In this document: positions 48,237 to 57,441 of the stretch, in pieces | Layout of the letters: every line of letters starts with the position of its first letter | How positions within the stretch are numbered: the first letter of the stretch is position 1 | Source of the DNA: Methanofollis formosanus | GTDB lineage: Archaea > Halobacteriota > Methanomicrobia > Methanomicrobiales > Methanofollaceae | Direction: 5' to 3' | Assembly (NCBI RefSeq): GCF_019633745.1 | Contig: NZ_CP037968.1 | Coordinates: forward strand, 124,001 to 188,000 | Length of the DNA: 64,000 nucleotides | Program-made: the position numbers and the translations under genes | The notes under the pieces: generated by a model | What the model was told of the DNA's origin: nothing | Databases searched by the model: none | Seen by the model: the letters and a program-made list of their open reading frames with translations, nothing else

Positions 48237-50305
48237 ATCGAGAAGAAAAGATTGCCAGACTACGGGCGGCCCATAATTACTGGCAGAAATTCGGTTCTGG
48301 ACCTGGAAAATTCAATTATGCCTATATGCACCCCCCTGATCTCTTCAACCTGGATCCGGCAACGGTCAAGCCCTGTTGTGTTCCGGCGAATTTTATTCCA
48401 GAACGGGTTGGTGGAACGATCGCCATTGTTCAGCGCACAGAGGGAAGGCAACAGACGCTTGATGCCGAAGGTAAAGAGTTCATTTTGAGCAACTTTTTAC
48501 CGGGAGGCTACAAAAAACGATGGGGATTCAAACATTTCCGTGCAATCTGGCAACCGAGCAGTTGTGTACAGGGCGCCTCGAAGATCGAGCAGACGTTTGA
48601 CTGCAGAAAAGTCGTCGCATTGAATGAGATCTATTCTCAAGAAACCTTCTCACCTCTTGATCTTCCAACAGACCAGACGTCGATCTATTTCCCCGAAACC
48701 GTCTATGTCGAGGAGATTGAACCCCATGGCATATTCTATTGGGACGATACGATCCACCTGCTGACACAACGCCGTACCGAAGGTACCACCCATGAAGCCA
48801 AAAGAGATCCGATTTCTTCACCATTATGGGAGACCATACCTCTTTCGGTTCTCGATACAACAGGAGGGAGCGGAGACACCAACGCTGTAACTTTCCAGCA
48901 GGACTCTCTTCTGCAATCGGCAGCATACATTCCTGATTTTCGACTGGCACGCTGCTACTATGCAAACTGCCTTCAACTTTTCACCAACGGCCAATCCCTC
49001 ACCAGACTTATTCCATTCTACCATGATCAGGATGATCAATATGCCCTTATCGGTACAGAGCATATTTCCCAGGCTGTCATTTTCTCGATTGACCTCCGAC
49101 CACATCTTGAAAAGGTGATGACAGATGTGGCGTCACAACCAGTGTTACAGAACGATTTGAGGCTAGCCTATCTCGGCACGCTGTTACACTCATCTGTTCT
49201 CCAGAAAGAGGGACTGCTGGGGTCACTCTATGATGTGGACTGGTTCCTCAATTTTCTGTGTGGTGTGGATTATGTTCTCAAAGAAATGAACCCAGACCAT
49301 GATCTGGGTGCATTTTTCAGAAAGAATCTGGATGAACAGAAAAGAATAGTCTCGCAATTGATCCCCCAGGAGAGCGAGATTAGACTCCGACTCGCCGGGA
49401 TCACCCCTGAACATCGAGTTGAGATTATAGAGATCCTCGAAAAGCATCAGAGAAAACTACGTGGTCTTATTGAAGAGGCATTTAACGAGACCTCCTTTAG
49501 AGGATTCATTCAACAGGTTCTCTCACAGACTATTGAAAAGGCGATTCAGGTCTGGAGCCAACAGGTCTTCAGTATTGTTGGTGAGGGACTTACATTCTGG
49601 TCTGATTCCATGGATAATGGGCAACTGCATGTTTATGCCTATGACACTTACCAGGGGGGAACAGGGATCGCACGTGAATTTTATGCAAAAATACAAACTC
49701 TTGTCGCTGAACCTGCCGACAGCATCAATGATCAGATACGACAAGCCATCCTGTGCGATGTAGATGTAGGAGATGCAATAATCAGGTCGATATTTAAAAA
49801 ATACAATACGCATTTCCTCTCGGGGGTCTTTTTAGAGGATAAAGATCTGCAGGAACAGGTGGTCAACAATGCGCTTGATGATCTGGAAAAGAACAGGCAC
49901 ATATCACTCGACAACAAAAAACGAGACGATATTTGCACTTTTGTCAAGCTTGATCTTAAACGTTTTACCACCTCTGAGGATTTGATTGCATTCTATCGGG
50001 AACTTGTGCTCGGTTATGACAAAGTGAAGTCTGTCCTGAAGAGGACACCAAACAGCACTGACATGCTTCTCTACTGTTCCGCCCACCCGTTCTATGACCC
50101 TCGGGCCCTCCGGTTGTTTGAAGTATTCCGCACACGGCATAAAGGGGATCTTACCGAAATTTCCGCACGGGTCGATGAGATCATGCCTGTCTGCATAAAT
50201 GCCTGCCCGGAGTGCATCGATCTTGACAATCAGTATGGAATTACATCTGCTCGCTATGAACATCGTGATAAGCGCGTGCTCCTGAATCTACTGGACGTGA
50301 TCTGA
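48233..50305 (+). CDS. DUF1998-type zinc protein, partner of the DEAH helicase (DrmB/DpdJ-C-like)
   Basis: 690 aa. The C-terminal third has the DUF1998 hallmarks: LHVYAYDTYQGGTGIAREFY (near 470) and CINACPECIDLDNQYG (near 655), with extra Cys earlier (YYANCLQLF). The first part (MHPPDLFNLDPATVKPCCVPANFIP) resembles the zinc-ribbon start of DrmB proteins. The ATG overlaps the helicase stop (ATGA), consistent with a helicase-DUF1998 chain split in two. Such partners usually bind the helicase and a substrate DNA end. Strong operon context; exact role inferred. Confidence 0.8.
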   Translation: MNREEKIARLRAAHNYWQKFGSGPGKFNYAYMHPPDLFNLDPATVKPCCVPANFIPERVGGTIAIVQRTEGRQQTLDAEGKEFILSNFLPGGYKKRWGFKHFRAIWQPSSCVQGASKIEQTFDCRKVVALNEIYSQETFSPLDLPTDQTSIYFPETVYVEEIEPHGIFYWDDTIHLLTQRRTEGTTHEAKRDPISSPLWETIPLSVLDTTGGSGDTNAVTFQQDSLLQSAAYIPDFRLARCYYANCLQLFTNGQSLTRLIPFYHDQDDQYALIGTEHISQAVIFSIDLRPHLEKVMTDVASQPVLQNDLRLAYLGTLLHSSVLQKEGLLGSLYDVDWFLNFLCGVDYVLKEMNPDHDLGAFFRKNLDEQKRIVSQLIPQESEIRLRLAGITPEHRVEIIEILEKHQRKLRGLIEEAFNETSFRGFIQQVLSQTIEKAIQVWSQQVFSIVGEGLTFWSDSMDNGQLHVYAYDTYQGGTGIAREFYAKIQTLVAEPADSINDQIRQAILCDVDVGDAIIRSIFKKYNTHFLSGVFLEDKDLQEQVVNNALDDLEKNRHISLDNKKRDDICTFVKLDLKRFTTSEDLIAFYRELVLGYDKVKSVLKRTPNSTDMLLYCSAHPFYDPRALRLFEVFRTRHKGDLTEISARVDEIMPVCINACPECIDLDNQYGITSARYEHRDKRVLLNLLDVI

Positions 50306-53300
50306 TGACTGGAACATATGTTCCCTTTGATAAACTCGTGAAAGAACCAGAGGCATACAAAGAAGAATGGATCCAGAGTAGGGCACGTTTATCGTCACAG
50401 CCCTACCATTCAACAACTCAAGGTGGACCAAAGTATTTGCTGAATCTTGAGGTTCCTTCAGGACACCAACACGACATCAGAATTGCGATCTGGGAACATC
50501 CTCCCTCCTGGCTCCCCTACACCGAAACGTCATCGAAGCTTGTCTCAATTTTCTCAGGTGATGACGAAGAGCATAAAAAAATGTCTCATCTATTCAGTCA
50601 AGGTGAGGAGGTGTTCTTCGAGGGTTATCTAAAATGTTCTTCTGGTATCGTTTGGATAAATGTTGAACGGATTCTTATCGCTCATCCTTCCATCGCGATC
50701 GGGCCCAGAGAGATCATTGGTGCTCTTCATTGCCCGAGGATCTATTATCTTGAATATATCAAGAATACCATGGACAACGTCCTCAAAAGACCTGTGAAAC
50801 ATATCTCCCGAGGCAATGTTGTCCATAGTATCTGCGAACTACTCACTACATCAGGGGAGATCATTCATCTTTCTGAGATGAGAAGTGGAGAAAAAAATAG
50901 GATCTTACGTGAAATCGTAGAACATGAGACGAATACGACATTTCGAATGGATTCTGCTCTCCACCTCCTAGCAGGTACTCCCCTCGATAATGTCCAGAAA
51001 GACATATATTTTCATCTCAAAGATCTCACACAGGACACCGAGGTGGCAGATTTTTTCAGAGGCAAACCTGTCGCCACTGAACGGATGGTCAACCATCTCT
51101 ACGGATTTTCAGGTGTGATCGACTTTTTCGTGAATGGATCTGTTCCGGTAGAACTCAAAACTTCCTCGAATCTTCATGAAGAACACCTGATACAACTCAA
51201 GGTCTACCTCCTTGTGAGTTATCTGGACTCAGGCAATCGCATGGGATATCTCATGTTTTCAAAGTGTGTAAAATCAGGGAGTTCTGGTGAATATCGTCAC
51301 ATCCATCCTGTGGAGTTGACCGATGACGATATCGACACTATCCTGTACGCCCGTCACCGCGTCTTGGTCATGAGGAGGGGGATGCAACTTCCGTCTCCAC
51401 AAGGCATGGATTGTGATGAGTGCAGGTACCGGCATCCCTCTCCCTATTCTCTCCGAAAAATGTATCCAGCATGTTCATTTTACTGTCAGACCGAGCGATA
51501 CTGGGATTGCTATGCGTATGATGAAACTGGCAAGGTAACTGCATTATGCCCCCTTTTTGATGATTGCACACTGAAGTTCTCCTACTTCAACACGGAGATC
51601 ATCGATCATTGGAACAAGATCCGCAAGGCTGTCTCGGCAGAGAACGAAGAACTTGATCTTCTTTTCAGACAGGTCCGCAACCTCACTGATGAGACACTTC
51701 GGATGAGCGGTCAGAAAATTGACAGCCTGAAACTCACGAAACTATCAGATCAGGTCTGTGTCTTTGGATCAGATGAGGCTCTCCCGTGCCTCGACTGTAT
51801 TCCCGGCGAACGAGTTAATATATCCACAGAGGATGGAAAACACACCTATTCTGGAACATTGACCCAGATCGGGCTCAATGATCTCCATGTTCTCTTCGGA
51901 GGCACTCCCTGTGAAGATTTCTTTACATCATCCGGATATGCTCTTTCCAAGGATTATTCTGAGAAATGGATCATGCGATATCTGCTCAGAGTGATCGACT
52001 ATACAGAGCGCAACATGCGGGAGATGAGACTCTCCTCCGGTTCCCGGAATAAAATTCTCGAAAAACGTGCAGTCAAAGAGTATAATTCAAAGGATGTAGC
52101 CGACGATCTCTTTAGAAAACGTCTGGTTGCACTCCATTCCCCATCCCAGACATCTGACGTCAGACGATGTGTAGAAGTTCTTGCACATCTCTCTCAAAAA
52201 TTCTCAATTCTTGTTGTTTTAAGGAATAGATCTGAAATAGAGGGTTTTATTGGACTTTATCCCAAGAAACACGATATTCTCATTGTTGATCGAGAAGAAG
52301 AGTTCCCTCCAGAACCCAGGGTCTGTGAGATCGGAAACAAAAATTCACCCAAAGATATTCAGGACAAAATTTCTTTGTCACGTTTGATAGTAACCGATAT
52401 CGGATTTCTTCAACGTTCTCATTTCTTTGAGTTTCTTTCAGACCCTGAAAGACGGCATTACTTTGATTATGTGTTTGCAACAGGCGCCGAACAATTTTTT
52501 GAGCCAGTATTCTACTATATCAAAAATCTCGGATATTCAACGCTTCTTATCGGCGATGCATTCAGAATGTCATATCCGGTGAGGAGTCGAGAGGCACGAA
52601 CACTCGGACTTGGAGAAAGACCCTTTGAACGACTCATCCTCTATGATTCATTTTTTGAGTCACAGGATTATGCAATCTACCACGAGCCCTTCAAGCGACT
52701 CCCGGGAAGTGTGATTCAAGCCTTCGATAAGATCGATTCGGAGATATCTTCTGAGCGGATCGATGGGAACCTCACATTCGTCGATGTAAAGGGACATGAG
52801 AAGGGAGTGTCTCGTGTCGACTGTCTCTATCAGATCTGCATGGGGAATGAACCGATGAAGTACCAGATGGTCATTGAACCAGACCGTATTCTGGATGCTA
52901 CAATGATAGAGGCACTCATTGAAAACCTTCCAAAATATTCCATCAAAGACTACAGCACTGGAAGTTCGTTCTCAGTTGGAGAGTGTTCATATACGGTTGT
53001 TCGGATTGATCCACTCGGGAACATGAATGCGTCGGATCCGAAGGAAAATGTCTCTCTTGTGATCCGCATTCCTATCTCATTGTCCGAAACTCTTCAAGAA
53101 CTGCTTTATTCAAACGAAGAGGAAGCAGATGAGGTCGTTGCGCTTCTGAAGGCGATGTCCACCGATGAGCGGGAAGAGACAGTTGTCATCACCCCATCTA
53201 TTTCTCAGGCCTCGCTTCTGAAGGAGAAGTTGTACACCAACAAGATCAGCGATGTGTCTGTATGGCTCCCCTTCCAGATCAGTGGCCGGAGTTTCCGTTC

Positions 53301-53493
53301 ATGCATTCTCTCTCTTGTGAGTGCGAACTCAGAACGGGTCATCAGATCCCCATTGACAGACCCTCGTCTGCTGTACACGATGTTCACCTCCGCCGAAGAG
53401 AATCTCATTGTTGTCGGCAATAAAGATACAATTGAACAGAATAGATTGATTGCAGAGATTATTTCTAAAAATTGCATTCAGGATGGGGTATAA
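50305..53493 (+). CDS. Cas4-like nuclease fused to an inactive SF1 helicase (Dna2-like)
   Basis: 1062 aa. Residues ~130-410 are a Fe-S PD-(D/E)XK nuclease: C143 in LHCPRIYYLEYI, H174 in GNVVHSICE, D273 in GVIDFF, E283 and K285 in PVELKTS, QLKVYLL, then CDECRYRH (370-373), C390 and C394. Residues ~600-1060 follow the Dna2/Upf1 helicase order but lack the ATPase residues: the P-loop position reads HSPSQTSDV (611-619), the DEAS box reads ATGAE, while LLIGDAFRMSYP, VVITPSISQA, ISGRSFRSCILSLVSAN and IVVGN stay recognisable. The nuclease looks active and the helicase does not. It starts in the last base of the previous stop. Confidence 0.8.
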   Translation: MTGTYVPFDKLVKEPEAYKEEWIQSRARLSSQPYHSTTQGGPKYLLNLEVPSGHQHDIRIAIWEHPPSWLPYTETSSKLVSIFSGDDEEHKKMSHLFSQGEEVFFEGYLKCSSGIVWINVERILIAHPSIAIGPREIIGALHCPRIYYLEYIKNTMDNVLKRPVKHISRGNVVHSICELLTTSGEIIHLSEMRSGEKNRILREIVEHETNTTFRMDSALHLLAGTPLDNVQKDIYFHLKDLTQDTEVADFFRGKPVATERMVNHLYGFSGVIDFFVNGSVPVELKTSSNLHEEHLIQLKVYLLVSYLDSGNRMGYLMFSKCVKSGSSGEYRHIHPVELTDDDIDTILYARHRVLVMRRGMQLPSPQGMDCDECRYRHPSPYSLRKMYPACSFYCQTERYWDCYAYDETGKVTALCPLFDDCTLKFSYFNTEIIDHWNKIRKAVSAENEELDLLFRQVRNLTDETLRMSGQKIDSLKLTKLSDQVCVFGSDEALPCLDCIPGERVNISTEDGKHTYSGTLTQIGLNDLHVLFGGTPCEDFFTSSGYALSKDYSEKWIMRYLLRVIDYTERNMREMRLSSGSRNKILEKRAVKEYNSKDVADDLFRKRLVALHSPSQTSDVRRCVEVLAHLSQKFSILVVLRNRSEIEGFIGLYPKKHDILIVDREEEFPPEPRVCEIGNKNSPKDIQDKISLSRLIVTDIGFLQRSHFFEFLSDPERRHYFDYVFATGAEQFFEPVFYYIKNLGYSTLLIGDAFRMSYPVRSREARTLGLGERPFERLILYDSFFESQDYAIYHEPFKRLPGSVIQAFDKIDSEISSERIDGNLTFVDVKGHEKGVSRVDCLYQICMGNEPMKYQMVIEPDRILDATMIEALIENLPKYSIKDYSTGSSFSVGECSYTVVRIDPLGNMNASDPKENVSLVIRIPISLSETLQELLYSNEEEADEVVALLKAMSTDEREETVVITPSISQASLLKEKLYTNKISDVSVWLPFQISGRSFRSCILSLVSANSERVIRSPLTDPRLLYTMFTSAEENLIVVGNKDTIEQNRLIAEIISKNCIQDGV

Positions 53494-53675
53494 TGCCTTT
53501 TCATATTTCAGAATGGAACAGAGATATTGTGATGTTAATCAAAGATGATCCGATGGACTGGAATCAGCGAATCCGTTGTTCAATATTGGAACAGAAGGAG
53601 AACATTTACCGCAATCACAGGCGATTTAGATGTCATCCCTATCTTTTTCTTGTTCAGGAGGCAATTGATGTATAG
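53493..53675 (+). CDS. 60-aa coupled small protein
   Basis: The ATG shares its A with the preceding TAA stop (TAATG), a classic coupled start. The product is basic and aromatic (HISEWNRDIVMLIKDDPMDWNQ, then RNHRRFRCHPYLF). No family recognised. The exact junction and clean frame suggest a real small subunit of the operon rather than chance. It could be an inhibitor or assembly factor of the nuclease protein. Confidence 0.5.
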   Translation: MPFHISEWNRDIVMLIKDDPMDWNQRIRCSILEQKENIYRNHRRFRCHPYLFLVQEAIDV

Positions 53676-53756
53676 TAGCAGAAAATAAACCTCTAGAAGA
53701 GTTGAAACAAATCAGAAATTATTGTCACTATATACATTGTTAAACTGGTGATTTAG

Positions 53757-55274
53757 GTGAATGTCTCTATCAGCGAACAGCAGATGAAAGATTTGATTGA
53801 TTCTCAGCAGGTAATCTCAAACGGTCGTCTTGTGAGTCATTTTAAATCCTTTGATCCAAACAGTTATCGGATTCTTGAGCGACCCCTTGTTCAACTGCTT
53901 ATTGATGATCTGATAGCAGGTTCGTGGACCGTTGAAGAGCTTGCATCAAAATATGGAATACAGAAACAAGATGTTAGAAAAATAGTCAATCCACTCATGG
54001 GCGATGTTGCAGCATTTGACGGTGGATATATCCCCCTTCGAACTGCTTACAATGATCCAAACGGGGGCCATAGGAAATATAGGTTTTCACTCATTCCTAT
54101 CCCTATTCGAGGCCGTATTTTTGACCCCACACTTGGATTTAGCCTCTTAAAATGGTCCGAGTTTCTAAATGATGAAGACAAATCCAGTACCACTCCATAT
54201 GAAATCCAAAAAGAAGCATTCTTTCAGAATTTAACCTTATATTGGGGGATTCCAGAAGATATAATTCTGAAACATTTCAATTCTGAAAAGACATTCTTTG
54301 TTGACACCTTATATGGACCCCTCCCTGTGCTCAGCGATCGTACACTCTATCAACAGATATGGGATAAATTTACAGATACAGCAGATATTTTGGCAAGAAA
54401 ATATGGCCATCGGAATTTAAAAACCGAATATCAATACTACCAGGCATTTTTGAGTCAAGGCCTGGGTTCGATACCTGATCTTCAGTATTGTGTTGTAAAT
54501 CTTTGCAATACAATGAATTATTGCAGATATCATGGCCTTGGGGCCGAGTATTCGCGATTTCAGAAAGTCAACAAGTGTCTCTTCAAAATGATCACTCTGA
54601 ATCTAGATGCGAGTTCACTTCCCCGAGCTAATTTTACACATAGAAAAACAGAGACGATAAGAAAAAGCAAAAATCTGAAATATCCAAAGAAAGTTCAGAA
54701 AAAAACGGTTCACAAGAAGTCAACCCCGACCAAAACATCAAAAAAATACATTCAAAACGAGTTAGTTCCAACTAAGAACTCAAATAAATATCACACAAAA
54801 GAAGACCCTGATTCAAAAATCAATTCAATCATCCCGTCTCTCCACTCCTCAGATCCTTTAGTCCAGATCAGAGCCATAAAAAAACTATCCCTCATGAAAA
54901 ACGATAAATCTCTGAGTTTATTGCACAAAGTCGCATTGAGATACACTCAGTCAGTCGCGGTCTGTGCAACCACTTCTATTAAATCGTTCCCTTTTTCCCG
55001 TACGTCCGAGGTACTTGCTGATATTCTGCAATCCACCCCACATCCTAAGGCCCGCGTAATTGCCGCACAGGCTTTGTCTGATCAGAACACTCCAGCGTCG
55101 ATCATGGCCCTTGAAAAGGGACTTTCAGATTCTAATGTTCTGGTTCGAGAGGAATGTGTTCGATCTTTGGGAGTGATTGGTAGTCCACAGGCTGTTGCGA
55201 TTCTTCAAACTCATCTTAATAAGGAACAAATGGAGATTGTTAGAGGGGAGATTGAGAGGATTCTGAACCAATAG
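53757..55274 (+). CDS. HEAT-repeat protein with basic linker
   Basis: 505 aa, GTG start at 53757. The N-terminal 280 residues are unassigned but include a helix-turn-helix-like segment (SWTVEELASKYGIQKQDVRKIV, about 59-80). A Lys/Thr-rich linker follows (295-355). Residues ~365-505 are HEAT-like repeats (SDPLVQIRAIKKLSLMKN; PKARVIAAQALSDQNTPASIMALEKGL; SNVLVREECVRSLGVIGSPQAVAIL). HEAT arrays bind protein or DNA. It closes the plus-strand operon and faces the second triad. No named family known to me. Confidence 0.75.
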   Translation: MNVSISEQQMKDLIDSQQVISNGRLVSHFKSFDPNSYRILERPLVQLLIDDLIAGSWTVEELASKYGIQKQDVRKIVNPLMGDVAAFDGGYIPLRTAYNDPNGGHRKYRFSLIPIPIRGRIFDPTLGFSLLKWSEFLNDEDKSSTTPYEIQKEAFFQNLTLYWGIPEDIILKHFNSEKTFFVDTLYGPLPVLSDRTLYQQIWDKFTDTADILARKYGHRNLKTEYQYYQAFLSQGLGSIPDLQYCVVNLCNTMNYCRYHGLGAEYSRFQKVNKCLFKMITLNLDASSLPRANFTHRKTETIRKSKNLKYPKKVQKKTVHKKSTPTKTSKKYIQNELVPTKNSNKYHTKEDPDSKINSIIPSLHSSDPLVQIRAIKKLSLMKNDKSLSLLHKVALRYTQSVAVCATTSIKSFPFSRTSEVLADILQSTPHPKARVIAAQALSDQNTPASIMALEKGLSDSNVLVREECVRSLGVIGSPQAVAILQTHLNKEQMEIVRGEIERILNQ

Positions 55275-55423
55275 ATATTAATATTGGATCTGAAACACAT
55301 CAGATCCAAAACAGGCGATATAACACGCCCTCTCCCATCTCATATGGATCATCATTCCTTTTTTCTCGTCGTATTTTCAACGGACTGCTCTCATTGGGAT
55401 TCATGGTTGATTCACCAGATTTA

Positions 55424-56605
55424 TCATATCTCGTCTATACCTTCAAACACTCCCAGATCAACACACTTCATCTCATGCAAAAGAGCCTCATCGATCGCCT
55501 GACCACATATCGTAATGATCCGCCGCGCGTTCCCGTTCCCCTCTATGAATATCCTCTGGATACTTTCCTCTGTGAATGGCTCGATCGAATCGGAGGGGGC
55601 GGTTCTGCAGGTGTTGAGGTATTCTGTGACCATGTAGGTGACCGAATGTTTATCCAGCGGTTTTAAGTTGGCTTCTTTTGCGATACGATCTGAAAATGCA
55701 TGATATTCGGCAACAAGGGTTTCCCAGACCTCGGGTGCACACGCGATAATCACAGAGAGCCCTGTCGGATTGACATCGATCAAATGCCGGAGAGAATTAA
55801 GCATATTCTGTTTTGTCCGTGCCTGAAGCGTCTCGATAAATTCAAACTCGTCGATGAGCATGATCACAGGCGAGTGATTGATCTGCTCCAAGGTTGTTTT
55901 TAATGCAATAAATGCACGCTGGGCATGATTTGCAGTGATGTTCGAGGTCAGATGCAGTTCTCTCCGACGTGAATACTCAATCGCCTCTCCACTCAACCAC
56001 TCCCAGGATGTATACGCGTTTTCTTCATATGCAAGGTTCAAAAATGCCCGGGAAAAGTCGGGGTACTTTGTCAATTCAGAGAGGAGGACATAAGCCTGAG
56101 GAACGATATCTGAAAGCAGAACTTTCCCTCTCTCAACGGCTCGCCACCCCATTCCAGGCTCGATGTCTTCTTCGATCTTGCCATTTTTCGAGAGTTCTTC
56201 TGAAACTTTCGCGATATATTCCCTTGAACACTCTCGAAGATAGGTCGAACCAAGATCGTAGATGAAATCTCTATAGATATCCCAGAAAGACTCACCCGGT
56301 TGAGCAACATAACCCGTGACCGGTTTGAGGACTGAATTTTCACAAAATTGATCCCTGATCTGAGCCTGAATATATTTCAGTGTGTGGCTCTTCCCGTTGC
56401 CATAGGATCCTGTAAGGATAAGGTGATTTGACTGTCCAGTCGATATCACGGAAGAGAGTACATTGCTAACCTTGTCCATCACTTCTTGCTGGCCAACATA
56501 TATGTCCGGAACTTGCTCCGGTATTCCCGAATAGGGGAATGGATTCGCATTTAACCCAAAGATCGTGTAATCCTTCTTAGATGTGACAATATTCAAATTA
56601 TTCAT
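55424..56605 (-). CDS. AAA ATPase of the second triad
   Basis: 393 aa, Orc/Cdc6-like AAA fold. It opens with IFGLNANPFPYSGIPEQ, similar to the LNSNPFDTI opening of the 42297 ATPase. Walker A TGSYGNGKSHT (65-75), Walker B VIMLIDEFEFI (near 247), and GNARRIITICGQAIDEAL at the lid. It lacks the long middle and coiled-coil parts of the 42297 protein. Overlaps the upstream gene by 4 bp. Best read as the ATPase dedicated to the second transglycosylase, perhaps supplying the ATP step that DpdB gives in bacteria; that is inference. Confidence 0.82.
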   Translation of the reverse strand: MNNLNIVTSKKDYTIFGLNANPFPYSGIPEQVPDIYVGQQEVMDKVSNVLSSVISTGQSNHLILTGSYGNGKSHTLKYIQAQIRDQFCENSVLKPVTGYVAQPGESFWDIYRDFIYDLGSTYLRECSREYIAKVSEELSKNGKIEEDIEPGMGWRAVERGKVLLSDIVPQAYVLLSELTKYPDFSRAFLNLAYEENAYTSWEWLSGEAIEYSRRRELHLTSNITANHAQRAFIALKTTLEQINHSPVIMLIDEFEFIETLQARTKQNMLNSLRHLIDVNPTGLSVIIACAPEVWETLVAEYHAFSDRIAKEANLKPLDKHSVTYMVTEYLNTCRTAPSDSIEPFTEESIQRIFIEGNGNARRIITICGQAIDEALLHEMKCVDLGVFEGIDEI

Positions 56606-57441
56606 GATAAATCCCTCTTATGAATGGCAAGGTAATAGTACTGCCTTCTTCCGCACTCGATCCCGTTTAAATACTGATCAGAGGTGAGTTCCATCGTGAT
56701 TCTATCAGGCATCTCTGAAAAGTTGACCGACTTTATCTTCTTATCAGATTTTTTTGCGTGCGTTGTGATGGGTGCTCCAGATAATTCCAATCTTCCAATA
56801 TTCTTTACATAGAGGTCTAAAAATTTTTTATCGAATGTTTCTCTTTGAATTTTTAATTTTTCACATACGTGTTCCCTGATCTTCGGGATCTCAACATATC
56901 GCTGTTTTAGGTTTCCGACCCCTGATCGGTTGAGTTCGTCGTAGATGTTCAACAATGCCACGGTGAAGGACTCATTTGTGTCATCTATAGCATAGTAATG
57001 ATTGTTGAACACATTCTGCTGAATTGTTCCGACCCGTAATGTCAAGTCTGATATATATTGGAGAGTCGCTGAATTAAAGTTGAAATATTCATCTGAGATG
57101 AGGTTAGGGAGGTTGTTTAATTCGATCGGCCCATATTTCCTAACTCCATAATAGAATGTGGCATAGTGTGGATATCCCATCATTATCTGGTGAACAGTTC
57201 TCCAATCATCTTCTCTGATGGCCTGTACGAATTTTATTGTTGTGGCTGTTTTTTTGAAATGATCCTCATTCTGCAATATAAGGTCCATTCTAGCCATTTC
57301 CCGGAGGATCTCCTTTGATCGGTCCATTGAAACGCCCAAATGTTCCTGTAGTTGACTATATGATGTCTCCTGTTCTTGCACCACATAGAACGCTGTCTCG
57401 ACAACTTTGCTAAATGTTACAAGGCGCGCACTCTTCCTCAT
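56602..57441 (-). CDS. Winged-helix-like protein of the second triad
   Basis: 279 aa, no firm family. N-terminal winged-helix look (TSYSQLQEHLGVSMDRSKEILREMARMDLI, about 26-55). The C-terminal region IPKIREHVCEKLKIQRETFDKKFL parallels the 41498 protein. ATGA overlaps on both sides join it to the transglycosylase upstream and the ATPase downstream. It may choose the DNA sites to be modified or link the enzyme to the ATPase. Confidence 0.68.
   Translation of the reverse strand: MRKSARLVTFSKVVETAFYVVQEQETSYSQLQEHLGVSMDRSKEILREMARMDLILQNEDHFKKTATTIKFVQAIREDDWRTVHQIMMGYPHYATFYYGVRKYGPIELNNLPNLISDEYFNFNSATLQYISDLTLRVGTIQQNVFNNHYYAIDDTNESFTVALLNIYDELNRSGVGNLKQRYVEIPKIREHVCEKLKIQRETFDKKFLDLYVKNIGRLELSGAPITTHAKKSDKKIKSVNFSEMPDRITMELTSDQYLNGIECGRRQYYYLAIHKRDLS

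Noticed and set aside
42297-50305. A BREX or complete DISARM locus
   Set aside because: No PglZ, BrxL or adenine/cytosine methylase was seen here, and no PLD protein (DrmC). The transglycosylases point to a dpd-like system, with only helicase/DUF1998 shared.
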